From an uncultured Burkholderiales bacterium (GTDB lineage: Bacteria > Pseudomonadota > Gammaproteobacteria > Burkholderiales > Burkholderiaceae_C): a stretch of DNA of 64,000 nucleotides. Under the pieces are notes generated by a model that saw nothing but the letters and a program-made list of their open reading frames with translations, was not told the DNA's origin and ran no database searches. Each line of letters begins with the position of its first letter. Position 1 is the first letter of the stretch. The stretch spans positions 1 through 64,000 of the forward strand of contig CAISPG010000132.1 in the NCBI GenBank assembly GCA_903887325.1. Direction: 5' to 3'. The position numbers and the translations under genes are program-made. Below, one piece after another: positions 31,268 through 40,882 of this stretch.

Positions 31268-32119
31268 ATGATTGAATTTTTGTCCACCACGCTTGGTGCC
31301 TGCTTGTTTGCAGTGTTCTGCTGGTGGCTGGGCACGGGCGCCATTTTGTGGTTGGTGCGTTTGCCTACATACACGTTCCGATGGAGCATGTTCTTTCTCA
31401 GCTTTTTGCTGGGCTTGAGCCTGTGGACAGCGTCCATCAGCATGCGTTCGCATTCTATGCTCAATGCCTATATCGGCTTTGTCAGCGTGATCGCCATGTG
31501 GAGCTGGCATGAAATGGCTTTTCTCACCGGTTGGCTGGCGGGGCCCAGGCGCATTGCGCTAGACCCCGGTCTGAGCTTGAACCGGCGCTTCGGACAATCC
31601 GTCATGGCGCTGCTCTACCACGAGGTGGCGCTGCTGTTCAATTTCGGCGTGCTATTGGCTTTGCAACAAGGCCAGCCTAACCATGTGGCGCTGTGCACTT
31701 ACGCCTTGCTGTGGTGCATGCGATTGAGCGCCAAGCTGAATTTGTTTTTCGGTGTTCCTCAAGTCGGCGAACAGTATTTGCCAGCACATCTGCGCTACAT
31801 AGGCAGCTATTTCAAAAGCGGCCGCATCAGCCCGTTTTTCTTTTTCACCATGGCTTTGTCTGCGGTTGTATGGACATGGATGGTGTGGGAACTCAAAACA
31901 GGCGCAGTCACCATCAGCACCGGCTGGGTACTGCTGTCTTCGCTGCTGGGCCTGGCCATCATTGAACATGTATTGATGGTGATTGCCCTGCCTTTGCAAC
32001 GCCTGTGGGGATGGGCCATGAAACGCAGCCCTTACGGCACGCATCGTGCACCGCTGGCCGACACGTCAGTTGGTGTTGGCGTACCCGTGACTGCAACTAA
32101 CCAGGTAGATGCCGCATGA
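31268..32119 (+). CDS. puhE: PuhE (DUF3623) photosynthetic complex assembly membrane protein
   Basis: 283 residues and about seven or eight membrane segments. Family-typical segments include WWLGTGAILWLVRLP, FVSVIAMWSWHEMAFLTGWLAGPRR and LWCMRLSAKLNLFFGVPQVGE. PuhE is restricted to phototrophs and affects reaction centre assembly and bacteriochlorophyll level. It lies between acsF and crtI, overlapping the latter by four bases. Confidence 0.93.
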   Translation: MIEFLSTTLGACLFAVFCWWLGTGAILWLVRLPTYTFRWSMFFLSFLLGLSLWTASISMRSHSMLNAYIGFVSVIAMWSWHEMAFLTGWLAGPRRIALDPGLSLNRRFGQSVMALLYHEVALLFNFGVLLALQQGQPNHVALCTYALLWCMRLSAKLNLFFGVPQVGEQYLPAHLRYIGSYFKSGRISPFFFFTMALSAVVWTWMVWELKTGAVTISTGWVLLSSLLGLAIIEHVLMVIALPLQRLWGWAMKRSPYGTHRAPLADTSVGVGVPVTATNQVDAA

Positions 32120-33654
32120 ATGCATTCCGAGCACTTGAAGACAGATCCGGCGGAGACATACCTGCCAGACATTCCCCGCGCGCCTTGATCATAGGCAGCG
32201 GCTTTGGCGGTCTGGCCGCAGCCATTCGACTCAGCGTGCAAGGCTATCAAGTGCAAGTGCTGGAAAAATTGGACGCACCCGGCGGTCGCGCTTATGTGCA
32301 CAAGCAAGACGGCTTCACTTTCGACGCCGGTCCTACCATCATCACATTGCCGCATTTGCTCGAAGAGTTGTTCACGCTGTGCGGCGAGCGTATGCAAGAC
32401 CATGTGGATTTGCGAGCCATGGCACCGTTTTATCGCATCCGTTTTGATGACGGCACACACTTTGATTACAGCAATGACGAAGCCTCCATGCTGGCGCAAA
32501 TTGAGGCCATCAGCCCGGTAGATGTGCAAGGCTTCAAAGACCTGATGCAAGCCTCGGCGCAGTGTTACCAACTGGGTTTTGTTGAACTCGGCTCCATTCC
32601 TTTTGAGACCTTGACCGACGTCGCCAAAGCCCTGCCTAACCTTGCACGCATGAAAACCTGGCGCTCTATTTACAGCATGGTGTCTTCGTATCTGAAGCAT
32701 CCCAAGCTGCGCATCGTCATGAGTTTTCACCCGCTGCTGATCGGTGGCAATCCGTTTTCAGTCACTTGCGTGTATTCGCTGATACACATACTGGAACAAC
32801 GCTGGGGCGTGCATTCGGCCATGGGCGGCACCGGAGCCATTGTCAACGCGCTGGTGAAGCTGCTGCAAAACCGCATGGTGCCTATCCATTACAACGCCCC
32901 CGTCACCCGCATACGTGTAGAGCACGGCAAGGCGGTGGGTGTGGAACTGCAAAACGGTGAATTCATAGCCTCAGAAATTGTCGTCAGCAACGCAGATGCG
33001 GCATGGACTTACAAACACCTGATTGAAGAAAAATACCGCCCCAGTTGGAGCAACCGCCGGATTGACAAAGGTAACTATTCATCGGGTCTGTTCGTTTGGT
33101 ATTTCGGCACAGACAAACGGTACGAAGATGTGCCGCACCACATGATGGTGTTAGGCCCGCGCTACAAAGGTTTGTTGCAAGACATTTTCAAAAACCACAA
33201 GCTGTCCAAAGATTTCAGCTTGTACTTGTACCGTCCGACTGCCACCGATCCGTCGCTGGCGCCTGAGGGTTGCGACACGTTTTATGCCTTGTCGGTGGTG
33301 CCAAATTTAAGCAGCGGCACCGACTGGCCAGCCATCACCGAGCAATACCGCGAAGCGATTGCCACGGTGCTGCAAGACAGCGTTTTGCCGGGTTTGAAGC
33401 AACACATCGTCACCTCCAAGGTCACCACACCGCAAGATTTCCAAGACCGCTTGTGGTCATTCAAAGGTGCGGGCTTTGGCCTGGAGCCGGTGCTCACGCA
33501 AAGCGCGTGGTTCCGTCCGCACAACCGCAGCGAAGACATTCAAAATTTATTCTTAGTGGGTGCCGGTACGCAACCGGGTGCAGGCGTGCCCAGTGTGCTG
33601 ATGTCAGCCAAAATGCTCGAACAGGTGGTGACCCATGCCCTTGCCTTTCACTGA
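32116..33654 (+). CDS. crtI: Phytoene desaturase
   Basis: 512 residues. FAD-binding motif IIGSGFGGLAAAIRLSVQGY near the N-terminus and the carotenoid desaturase C-terminal signature FLVGAGTQPGAGVPSVLMSAK. It converts phytoene to neurosporene and/or lycopene, which sets whether the spheroidene or spirilloxanthin branch dominates; this cannot be read from sequence. It overlaps crtB by 20 bp. Confidence 0.97.
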   Translation: MNAFRALEDRSGGDIPARHSPRALIIGSGFGGLAAAIRLSVQGYQVQVLEKLDAPGGRAYVHKQDGFTFDAGPTIITLPHLLEELFTLCGERMQDHVDLRAMAPFYRIRFDDGTHFDYSNDEASMLAQIEAISPVDVQGFKDLMQASAQCYQLGFVELGSIPFETLTDVAKALPNLARMKTWRSIYSMVSSYLKHPKLRIVMSFHPLLIGGNPFSVTCVYSLIHILEQRWGVHSAMGGTGAIVNALVKLLQNRMVPIHYNAPVTRIRVEHGKAVGVELQNGEFIASEIVVSNADAAWTYKHLIEEKYRPSWSNRRIDKGNYSSGLFVWYFGTDKRYEDVPHHMMVLGPRYKGLLQDIFKNHKLSKDFSLYLYRPTATDPSLAPEGCDTFYALSVVPNLSSGTDWPAITEQYREAIATVLQDSVLPGLKQHIVTSKVTTPQDFQDRLWSFKGAGFGLEPVLTQSAWFRPHNRSEDIQNLFLVGAGTQPGAGVPSVLMSAKMLEQVVTHALAFH

Positions 33655-34696
33655 CCAGGCCGACCGCGACCTGGCCGCTTGCGTCGAAATGATGCGCGGC
33701 GGCTCCAAAACTTTTTTTGCCGCCAGTCGCTTGCTTCCCAAACGCATACGCGATGCAGCGATTGCCTTGTACGCGTTTTGCCGTGTGGCTGATGACATGG
33801 TGGACTTGGGTGATTCGATTGAACGAAGCTTGAAAGTGCTGCACCACAGGTTGGACCGTATTTATGCCGGTCAACCGGAAAACACCGTCGAAGACCGTGC
33901 ACTGGCGGTAGTGGTGCAACGCCACTCACTGCCAAGACATTTACTGGATGCACTGCTCGATGGTTTCGCTTGGGACGGCCACGAGCGACGTTACGAGACC
34001 ATGGAAGATTTGCACGGCTATGCGGCGCGCGTCGCGGGTAGCGTGGGCGCCATGATGTGCTGGATCATGGGTCCGCAACAAGCGGTCACACTGGCACGTG
34101 CATGTGAACTCGGCGTGGCCATGCAACTCACCAACATCGCACGCGATGTCGGAGAAGACGCACGCATTCGCCGCGTGTATTTGCCCTTGCAGTGGATGCG
34201 TGAAGAAGGCATAGACCCGGACGCCTGGCTTCTTTCGCCTGCGTGTACCCCGGCGCTGCAACGCGTGGTCGAGCGCGTACTGCAAGAGGCAGACAGCCTC
34301 TACAAACAATCAGTTGCGGGTATCGCGCATTTGCCGCGTGACTGCCGCTCGGCCATCATGTCGGCGAATTTGATTTATGCAGAGATCGGCCATCAACTGC
34401 GCCGCATAGGCATGGACCCGGTCAACAATCGCAGCGTGGTCAGTGGCAAACGCAAGCTGTGGTTGTTGGCACGCGCCTGGTTGCAGTCACGTTGGGTGAC
34501 AGTGCAGCGTCAGCAACCGCAACCGTTGGCAGGTATTGCGTATCTGGTGGAGCAGTGTCAACTCAGCGCTGAGGCTGCAATGGAAATGACTTTGCCTAAA
34601 CCGCCGCGCATTGAATCTATGTTAAGTATGTTTGAGCGGTTGGAGATGCAAAGAAGACAAAGCTCAGGCATACCGGTGAATAGGTTTCAGCGCTAA
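33635..34696 (+). CDS. crtB: Phytoene synthase
   Basis: 353 residues. It condenses two geranylgeranyl diphosphates to phytoene. The two Asp-rich motifs are RVADDMVDLGD and NIARDVGEDARIRRVYLP. It starts inside the crtI 3' end and is the last photosynthesis gene of arm 1; non-photosynthetic genes follow for about 17 kb. Confidence 0.97.
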   Translation: MPLPFTDQADRDLAACVEMMRGGSKTFFAASRLLPKRIRDAAIALYAFCRVADDMVDLGDSIERSLKVLHHRLDRIYAGQPENTVEDRALAVVVQRHSLPRHLLDALLDGFAWDGHERRYETMEDLHGYAARVAGSVGAMMCWIMGPQQAVTLARACELGVAMQLTNIARDVGEDARIRRVYLPLQWMREEGIDPDAWLLSPACTPALQRVVERVLQEADSLYKQSVAGIAHLPRDCRSAIMSANLIYAEIGHQLRRIGMDPVNNRSVVSGKRKLWLLARAWLQSRWVTVQRQQPQPLAGIAYLVEQCQLSAEAAMEMTLPKPPRIESMLSMFERLEMQRRQSSGIPVNRFQR

Positions 34697-34732
34697 AATT
34701 TTTAATTGGAGTCAGGTTCCAATTAATCTTCA

Positions 34733-35272
34733 TCAATCATCCTCCGCCTCCCCGATCTCCGGAAACAACACATCTGTATACCCAAACTGCGTGAAGTCTC
34801 GTACACACATCGGGTAGAGCTTGCCTATCAAGTGGTCGCATTCGTGTTGCACCACACGCGCATGAAAACCGCTCACGGTTCTGTCTATCGCTAGTCCTGT
34901 TTCATCAAAACCCGTATAGCGAATCTGCGCCCACCTGGGCACCATGCCGCGCAAGCCGGGCACTGACAAGCAGCCTTCCCAGCCCTGTTCTTCGTCTGCG
35001 CCTAGGGGAGTGATGACGGGATTGATCAACACCGTTTTCGCAACCAGCGGTCTGTCCGGATAACGTGGGTTGACGTGGTCGCTGCCGAAGATGACCAGTT
35101 GCAGGTTCACCCCAATTTGCGGTGCTGCCAGCCCTGCGCCATTCACCGCAGCCATGGTTTCGCGCATGTCATGGATGAGTGCATGCAACTCAGGCGTGTC
35201 AAACGCTGTCACCGGCTCTGCGATTTGCAGCAACCGGGGGTCACCCATTTTCAGAATGTTTCTGACGGTCAT
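34733..35272 (-). CDS. def: Peptide deformylase
   Basis: 179 residues from [16 protein letters not shown], chosen over an upstream ATG because family N-termini begin here. All three metal-site motifs are present: [19 protein letters not shown] and [13 protein letters not shown]. It removes formyl groups from nascent proteins. It is probably a second copy of def, as often found in Burkholderiales. It is unrelated to photosynthesis and marks the start of the insertion. Confidence 0.95.
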   Translation of the reverse strand: MTVRNILKMGDPRLLQIAEPVTAFDTPELHALIHDMRETMAAVNGAGLAAPQIGVNLQLVIFGSDHVNPRYPDRPLVAKTVLINPVITPLGADEEQGWEGCLSVPGLRGMVPRWAQIRYTGFDETGLAIDRTVSGFHARVVQHECDHLIGKLYPMCVRDFTQFGYTDVLFPEIGEAEDD

Positions 35273-35453
35273 ATGCACACCTGAATTTATTTCAGCCCAT
35301 TCTATGTTTATCAATCAGCATTCGCGCTCGTTAGTCATGACTGTCAGATGAGCCCAATTACACGACAAATAATCACAGATAACGTTACTTAAACTTTCAC
35401 ACGTCGCATATTTCGAGCTGAAAAATTCATGGCACATGTTTCTGAAAATCACC

Positions 35454-35738
35454 ATGAGCACTTCGAAGAAAAGCAATTCCGAAAAAGTCATCTCGTATAC
35501 CAAGCACGCTGAAGATCGTATGATTGACCGTGGTATTTCGCAGTAAGAGGTTGAAGCGGCTTTGCTTCATCCGATCAAAGAAAAACCTGCACAAAATGGC
35601 CGTCGTGAAAGTCAAAGCTGGGTTGTTCGTTCAGGTCGAAGGAAATTGTTGCGAGTCGTTTCAGAGGGTGAGCTAAACATATTAGTCATCACTGTCATAG
35701 CCACCAGCAAACTTGAAAAATATGGAGTGTCCGAATGA
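35454..35738 (+). pseudogene. DUF4258-like toxin-type gene with an in-frame stop
   Basis: A 95-codon frame from ATG 35454 is interrupted by TAA at 35544-35546, after 30 residues (ending DRMIDRGISQ), and continues in the same frame to TGA 35738. The two halves together read like a DUF4258 protein: YTKHAEDRMIDRGIS, then SWVVRSGRRKLLRVV. Its end overlaps the DUF2283 gene start (ATGA). DUF4258-DUF2283 pairs look like small toxin-antitoxin modules (inference). It is inactivated unless the stop is a sequence error or is read through. Confidence 0.7.
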
Positions 35739-35941
35739 AGATTGAATACGATCCCAAAGCAGATGCCATGTACATACGCATGCGAGCCGGGACAGCAAGT
35801 GAAAGCGATGAAATACGTCCGGGACTGGTGATTGATTTTGATGCGGACGGAAAAGTACTGGGCATTGAAATGCTGGATGTCAGTTTGCGAACCGACAACT
35901 CTCGCGAACTGTCTTTGTCTTTGGTTGGTACAGGCGAATAA
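35735..35941 (+). CDS. DUF2283 family protein
   Basis: 68 residues: KIEYDPKADAMYIRMRAG, then GLVIDFDADGKVLGIEMLDVS, the compact beta-rich DUF2283 signature. It is translationally coupled (ATGA) to the broken DUF4258-like gene and would be the antitoxin-like partner. No biochemical role is established. Confidence 0.85.
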   Translation: MKIEYDPKADAMYIRMRAGTASESDEIRPGLVIDFDADGKVLGIEMLDVSLRTDNSRELSLSLVGTGE

Positions 35942-35955
35942 TTCGGCTGTGTTTT

Positions 35956-38900
35956 TTAATTCATCACCTTCACAATCTCTTCCTCACTCCACACCGGCTT
36001 ACCCGGCGCATAACGCTGTCGCATCCATTGCACCAAGGCAACGATTTGCGTCTTGCTCAAACTCTGCTCAAACCCCGGCATAAAACCTATGTGGCGTGAC
36101 GCCGGTTGTTGCACGCCGTGCAAAATCACATTCACCACATTCGCCGGGCTGTCGCTGTGCAAATTACCGTTGAGCGCCAGCGGCTGATTCACACCCAACA
36201 GTTGCGGGCCGTCGCCGTCATGGTGGCAGGCGCTACAGCTGCCTGCAAACTGCCTGGCTGCCGCATCCGGCAAGGGCGCATGGTCTGCTGCAAAAGTCAC
36301 CTGCGCCATGGCGCGTGCATTGAAAGCCGCAACATCTAGGAAAGCCGCTGAAGGGTTGAACGAAGCCAAATACACCGCCATTGCTTGTATGTCTTGCTCA
36401 GGCACGGTTTGCAAATTACGCACCACTTGCGCCATCGGCCCGTTGGCTGTGCCGTGAAACCCTGTATGGCCTTTGCTCAGGTAATTGAAAAAATCCTGTT
36501 CGCGCCACGGCATGGGTGAATGGTTGAAACTTGTCAACGCCGGTGCTTGCCAACCATCGACATACGCGCCTTGCATGTACGCCGTTTGTTTTTGTTCGGC
36601 ACCCATCAGGTTGCGCGGTGTGTGGCATGCGCCGCAATGTGCCACACCGGTGACCAAATATTCACCTCTGTTCCATTGCGGTGTTTGCGTGCTGTCATAG
36701 CGGTCTGCTCTGTCTTGATGAAACAACGCATTCCAAACGGACAATAAGGGGCGCATGTTGAAACCCAACACCATGTCTGGCGCAGGTGTGGTTTGCGACA
36801 CCGGTGTTTGCGTCATCAACCAGGCGTAAAGCGCGGTCATGTCCTCATCGCTCATGCGCGCAAACGAGGTGAACGGAAACACGGGATACAAGGCGTGGCC
36901 ATCGCGCGACACGCCTTCGCGCATGGCACGCGCAAACGCCTGGTAAGACCATGCGCCTATGCCAGTATCCGGGTCGGGACTGAGATTGGTGCTGTAAACC
37001 GTGCCGTATGGCGTGACAAAGGCTTGGCCGCCTGCCAGTGGCATGCCCTGCTCTGCGGTGTGGCAACTGACGCAATTACCCATGGCGGCCAATTGCGCAC
37101 CTCGCTCGACTTGCGCTGCTGAAAACGAAGCACTTGCTGTTGTGACGCGCGGCAATACACTGCGCCAACCGACAACTGCCGCACCGACTGACAAAGCAGC
37201 CAACAACACACCACCCCACTGTTGCCATCGCCAAGCACTCAGCAAACCCGGTTGCTTGGAGCGCGGCACATCGGGCCGATGAACTTGCTCGGCTTGCGGT
37301 GTGGGTGTGCCGGGTGCGGCTATTGGATTGATCGCAGCACGCACGACTTCAGGCGTGAATGGCGGGTTGCGAAAGCGCACACCAGTGGCATCAAAAATCG
37401 CATTCGCAATCGCAGCGGTGCCGGGCACTGAAGACGATTCACCGGCACCCAAAGGGTCTTGCAATGGACGCGGCATTTGCACCATTTCAATCACCGGCAC
37501 TTGTCTGAAATTCAATATCGGGTAACTGCCCCACTCTGCACTGGTCACACTGCCATTCACGCTGTCGGTTTGCACTTGCTCCAGCAAGGCACGGCTGGTG
37601 GTTTGCAACACATTGCCATGCACTTGTTGTTCCACGCCTTTGGGGTTGATAACCCGGCCCGCATCATGCCCGACAACCACACGCTTGACCTGCACTTCGC
37701 CCGTGGTTTTGTTCACTTGCACATCGGCCACCCACGCCGCCCAAGCCGCACCAAAGCCCGGCCATTTGCTGTGGGTGTAACGCGCATACGCCACGCCCTG
37801 CCCTTGCAACCAATCGCCTTGCGGTGTTTGCTGTTGCGCTTGCGTGTGCGGCTTCCATCCTGCTTTGTCGGCAGTGGCTTGCAACACATCACGCGCGCGT
37901 TCATCGGGCAAATGCTTTAAACGAAATTGCAATGGGTCCACGCCCGCAGCGGTGGCGAGTTCATCAATGAAACTTTCATGCGCAAACGCATTCGGCAAAG
38001 CAGACACTCCGCGCAACCAAGACGCACGCAATATCGGCGGCATGTCGTTCACAGTAAGCCGCATGTCCGCGTAGTCATACGGCGGACGCGCGGTGCGGTC
38101 GCCCATCTCGAAACTGCGTGCCAAAGGCTCTACCGTGCGAGTCAGCAACAACGCCAGCGTGGTGGCACCGTTAGATGGATACGAAGTTTGAAAGTCATAA
38201 CCGCTGGGTTCACCACTGCCAGACAAACCGCCATGCACTTGCATGAGTTGCGCCGCGCCTTTGGGTTCCCACAGGTGTTCTTGCTCGCGGCTGAGTTGCA
38301 CCCGCACAGGTGCGCCCACGGCCTTGGATAACAGCGCCGCGTCTGCTGCCACGTCATCTGCGCCATTGCGGCCATAACAACCAGCGGCCTCCATGCGCAC
38401 CACATCGACTTGTATGTCACGCAGTCCGCACAGCAGCGCAATATCGGCGCGCAAAGCGTGCGGGTTTTGTGTGCCGGCCCAGATACGAAGTTGATAGGGC
38501 GATTCGTTTTCCTGCACCGGCTGCCAATGCGCCACCGCACACGACGGGCCGATGGACGCGTGCAACTGATAGGGCCACACATAAGTGCGTTGCAACTGTT
38601 GAGCAGCACCGCTTAAAGCTTGATCCACATCGCCTTCGTTGATCAACTGCCGCGCGGTCGACGGGTTGCGGCGGATGGCGTTTTCGGCATTGGACACATC
38701 CGGCATGCCAGGCCACGGTTTCCAAACCACGCTCAGTTCACGCATGGCTTGCTCGGCGTGTTCCTCGCGCTCGGCGACGATGCCGACAAAATCGCCTTGC
38801 ACCACGACAGAACGAATACCGGGTATATGCGCAATCGATTGCGCATCCACGCGTTCCAATGTTTTGCCGATGAAGTCACCGCTGTCAGCACCGGCATAAG

Positions 38901-39588
38901 GCGGTCGCACCACGCGCCCGTGCAACATGCCGGGCAAGCGCATGTCATGCACAAACACCAGCTCACCAAACACCTTGGCGGGTATGTCTATGCGAGGCAG
39001 GCTGTCACCTGACACGCTGTGTTGTTCCAATGGCTTGAGCGGGGTGTTCACGTCCAGCATCAGTTCAATATTCAAGCCCTTGAGCAAATGGCCCCAAGCC
39101 ACGGGTGCGCGGTCTTTGGCTTGAATGCCATCAGTCGTTAAGCGAAGTTCTTCAGCTGGCAACACCCATAAGCGGGCTGCTTGTTGCAACAACCATTGCG
39201 CGGCTTGCGCGGCTGCTGCACGCAAAGGGGCTGCGTGAATTTGTATCGATGCGCTGGCAATCGTCGCGCCCTGATTGGGCGACACACCGGTCATGCCCAT
39301 CACCATATGAACCCGCGATGGCGACGCAGACAATTCTTCAGCAACGATTTGCGTGAGCGCAGTGCGCAATCCCGTGCCTAAATCCACATGGCCGTGTAAG
39401 GCGGTGACGCTGCCGTCGTCCCACACCGCGATGAAACATTCCGCGCCTTCATCCGCTTGGCTGTAGACAAAAGCAGGTTGACCGGGTGCGGGCGGCGCAG
39501 CAGGCAATAGCGGGCGCACCACGCGCAACACACCTTGGGTGTCAAACAGATCAGCTCGGCTATGAACCTGTGCAGCGCGAATGCTCAT
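35956..39588 (-). CDS. nicB: Nicotinate dehydrogenase-type molybdenum subunit fused to a triheme cytochrome c (NicB-like)
   Basis: 1210 residues from MSIRAAQVHS, overlapping the small-subunit stop (ATGA). Residues about 1-760 are a xanthine-dehydrogenase-type molybdopterin domain with the catalytic-glutamate region GAGESSSVPGTAA. A membrane helix follows at about 780-810 (WGGVLLAALSVGAAVVGW). Then come three c-type heme motifs: CVSCH near 838, CGACH near 983 and CSACH near 1118. This domain order is that of NicB of nicotinate dehydrogenase, where electrons from hydroxylation of nicotinate at C6 go to the respiratory chain through cytochrome c. The surrounding nicotinamidase, 6-hydroxynicotinate reductase and enamidase support that substrate. 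Isoquinoline-type oxidoreductases share the fold and are the alternative. Confidence 0.85.
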   Translation of the reverse strand: MSIRAAQVHSRADLFDTQGVLRVVRPLLPAAPPAPGQPAFVYSQADEGAECFIAVWDDGSVTALHGHVDLGTGLRTALTQIVAEELSASPSRVHMVMGMTGVSPNQGATIASASIQIHAAPLRAAAAQAAQWLLQQAARLWVLPAEELRLTTDGIQAKDRAPVAWGHLLKGLNIELMLDVNTPLKPLEQHSVSGDSLPRIDIPAKVFGELVFVHDMRLPGMLHGRVVRPPYAGADSGDFIGKTLERVDAQSIAHIPGIRSVVVQGDFVGIVAEREEHAEQAMRELSVVWKPWPGMPDVSNAENAIRRNPSTARQLINEGDVDQALSGAAQQLQRTYVWPYQLHASIGPSCAVAHWQPVQENESPYQLRIWAGTQNPHALRADIALLCGLRDIQVDVVRMEAAGCYGRNGADDVAADAALLSKAVGAPVRVQLSREQEHLWEPKGAAQLMQVHGGLSGSGEPSGYDFQTSYPSNGATTLALLLTRTVEPLARSFEMGDRTARPPYDYADMRLTVNDMPPILRASWLRGVSALPNAFAHESFIDELATAAGVDPLQFRLKHLPDERARDVLQATADKAGWKPHTQAQQQTPQGDWLQGQGVAYARYTHSKWPGFGAAWAAWVADVQVNKTTGEVQVKRVVVGHDAGRVINPKGVEQQVHGNVLQTTSRALLEQVQTDSVNGSVTSAEWGSYPILNFRQVPVIEMVQMPRPLQDPLGAGESSSVPGTAAIANAIFDATGVRFRNPPFTPEVVRAAINPIAAPGTPTPQAEQVHRPDVPRSKQPGLLSAWRWQQWGGVLLAALSVGAAVVGWRSVLPRVTTASASFSAAQVERGAQLAAMGNCVSCHTAEQGMPLAGGQAFVTPYGTVYSTNLSPDPDTGIGAWSYQAFARAMREGVSRDGHALYPVFPFTSFARMSDEDMTALYAWLMTQTPVSQTTPAPDMVLGFNMRPLLSVWNALFHQDRADRYDSTQTPQWNRGEYLVTGVAHCGACHTPRNLMGAEQKQTAYMQGAYVDGWQAPALTSFNHSPMPWREQDFFNYLSKGHTGFHGTANGPMAQVVRNLQTVPEQDIQAMAVYLASFNPSAAFLDVAAFNARAMAQVTFAADHAPLPDAAARQFAGSCSACHHDGDGPQLLGVNQPLALNGNLHSDSPANVVNVILHGVQQPASRHIGFMPGFEQSLSKTQIVALVQWMRQRYAPGKPVWSEEEIVKVMN

Positions 39589-40076
39589 GGGTGTTGCACT
39601 TGCATTAACTCGGCAGCGCGATGCACCGCCGCGATGATTTCCACATGTGTGCCGCAACGGCACAAATTGGCCGACAAGGCCTGACGTATTTGTTCGTCGG
39701 TGGGATGCGGATGACAGCGCAACAAAGCCACCGTCATCATCAACATGCCATTCAAACAATAGCCGCATTGCGCGGCCTGTGTGTCTATGAATGCCTGTTG
39801 CACCACATGCGGATGTTTTGCATTGCCCAGGCCTTCTAAAGTAGTGATGTCTCTGTCTTGCATTTCCAATGCAGGAATAACGCAAGCGCGGGCAGGTGTG
39901 CCATCTATCAGCACGGTGCAGGCACCGCATTCACCCAGACCGCAACCGAATTTGGGGGCATTCAACCCGAGGTCATTGCGCAGCACATGCAACAGCGTGG
40001 CGGCACTGCTCAAGGACAAATCAACAGTGCGTTGATTGACCTTGAGGGTGACGTCCACTGAACGCAACGCAGTCAT
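39585..40076 (-). CDS. nicA: Nicotinate dehydrogenase-type [2Fe-2S] small subunit (NicA-like)
   Basis: 163 residues with two [2Fe-2S] clusters of the xanthine dehydrogenase family: a ferredoxin-type set C45, C50, C53 and C65, and an alpha-helical set C104-x2-C107 and C139-x-C141 (NLCRCGTH). It passes electrons from the Mo site of the NicB-like subunit toward its hemes. It is directly upstream of nicB in the operon. Confidence 0.9.
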   Translation of the reverse strand: MTALRSVDVTLKVNQRTVDLSLSSAATLLHVLRNDLGLNAPKFGCGLGECGACTVLIDGTPARACVIPALEMQDRDITTLEGLGNAKHPHVVQQAFIDTQAAQCGYCLNGMLMMTVALLRCHPHPTDEQIRQALSANLCRCGTHVEIIAAVHRAAELMQVQHP

Positions 40077-40099
40077 GTACGGCAGTGGTGCAAGTTTGA

Positions 40100-40822
40100 T
40101 CAGCCGATTTGAATATCACCGGACTGAATGCGTTTGACACCTTTTTCCGCCATGCTTTTCCAAGCAGCGGCGAGTGAGCCGTTTAAGTCGATGCCACGGC
40201 AGGCATCTTCCACCACTGACACTTCAAAACCAGCGGCGCGTGCGTCCATCGCCGTCCATGCCACGCAGAAGTCGGTGGCCAGTCCGGTGACAAACACTGT
40301 CTTGATGCCGCGTTGTTTCAAGTAGCCAGACAAACCGGTGGCGGTTTTGCCGTCGGCTTCCATGAAAGCAGAATAGCTGTCGACCTTGGGGTGGTAGCCT
40401 TTGCGAATGATCAACTGTGCAGACGGCAATGCCAGGTCTTTGTGCAACTCGGCGTCTTTGGTGCCTTGCACGCAATGGTCTGGCCACAACACCTGTGTGC
40501 CGTAGCTGAGCTTGGTGGTTTCAAAAGGCTTTTTGCCGCTGTATGCTGATGCGAAAGAAGCGTGACCTTGTGTGTGCCAGTCTTGAGTGACCACGATGTT
40601 GTCAAACGCTTTGGAAATGCGGTTGATCACCGGCACAACTTCCGAACCTTTGGCCACGGGCAAGGTGCCGCCTTCGACAAAACAATTTTGCACGTCAACC
40701 ACGATCAACACCGAGTCTTCACCCGGTTTGATTTTGCTGGCCGACCAAGCCCAAGGTGCCACCGCGCCCAATGCGCCCATGGTGCCCAGTGCTGTCAAAA
40801 GTTTTCTGCGATCTGCTTTCAT
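40100..40822 (-). CDS. pncA: Nicotinamidase (isochorismatase fold) with a Tat-type signal
   Basis: 240 residues. The catalytic triad is visible as D43 (VVDVQNCF), K139 (IIRKGYHPK) and C184 (GLATDFCVAW), with metal ligands D81, H83 and H87 (QDWHTQGH). It hydrolyses nicotinamide to nicotinate and ammonia. Unlike ordinary cytoplasmic PncA it begins with a twin-arginine-like leader (KADRRKLLTALG, then a hydrophobic run to WAWSASK), so it is probably periplasmic. It is followed 23 bp later by nicA. Confidence 0.88.
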   Translation of the reverse strand: MKADRRKLLTALGTMGALGAVAPWAWSASKIKPGEDSVLIVVDVQNCFVEGGTLPVAKGSEVVPVINRISKAFDNIVVTQDWHTQGHASFASAYSGKKPFETTKLSYGTQVLWPDHCVQGTKDAELHKDLALPSAQLIIRKGYHPKVDSYSAFMEADGKTATGLSGYLKQRGIKTVFVTGLATDFCVAWTAMDARAAGFEVSVVEDACRGIDLNGSLAAAWKSMAEKGVKRIQSGDIQIG

Positions 40823-40882
40823 TTGCTCTCTCCAATCAAGAACCGCACAACCCGTGCGTAGGGAAACTGGCTCAACTCTGAT

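Noticed and set aside
30614-31510. 298-codon minus-strand frame opposite acsF and puhE
   Set aside because: Shadow of two recognised genes, with His/Gln-rich composition typical of antisense frames in GC-rich DNA.
39588-39930. Extended N-terminus for the NicB-like subunit
   Set aside because: The extra 114 codons are antisense-like sequence inside nicA; the ATGA overlap at 39588 is the natural start.
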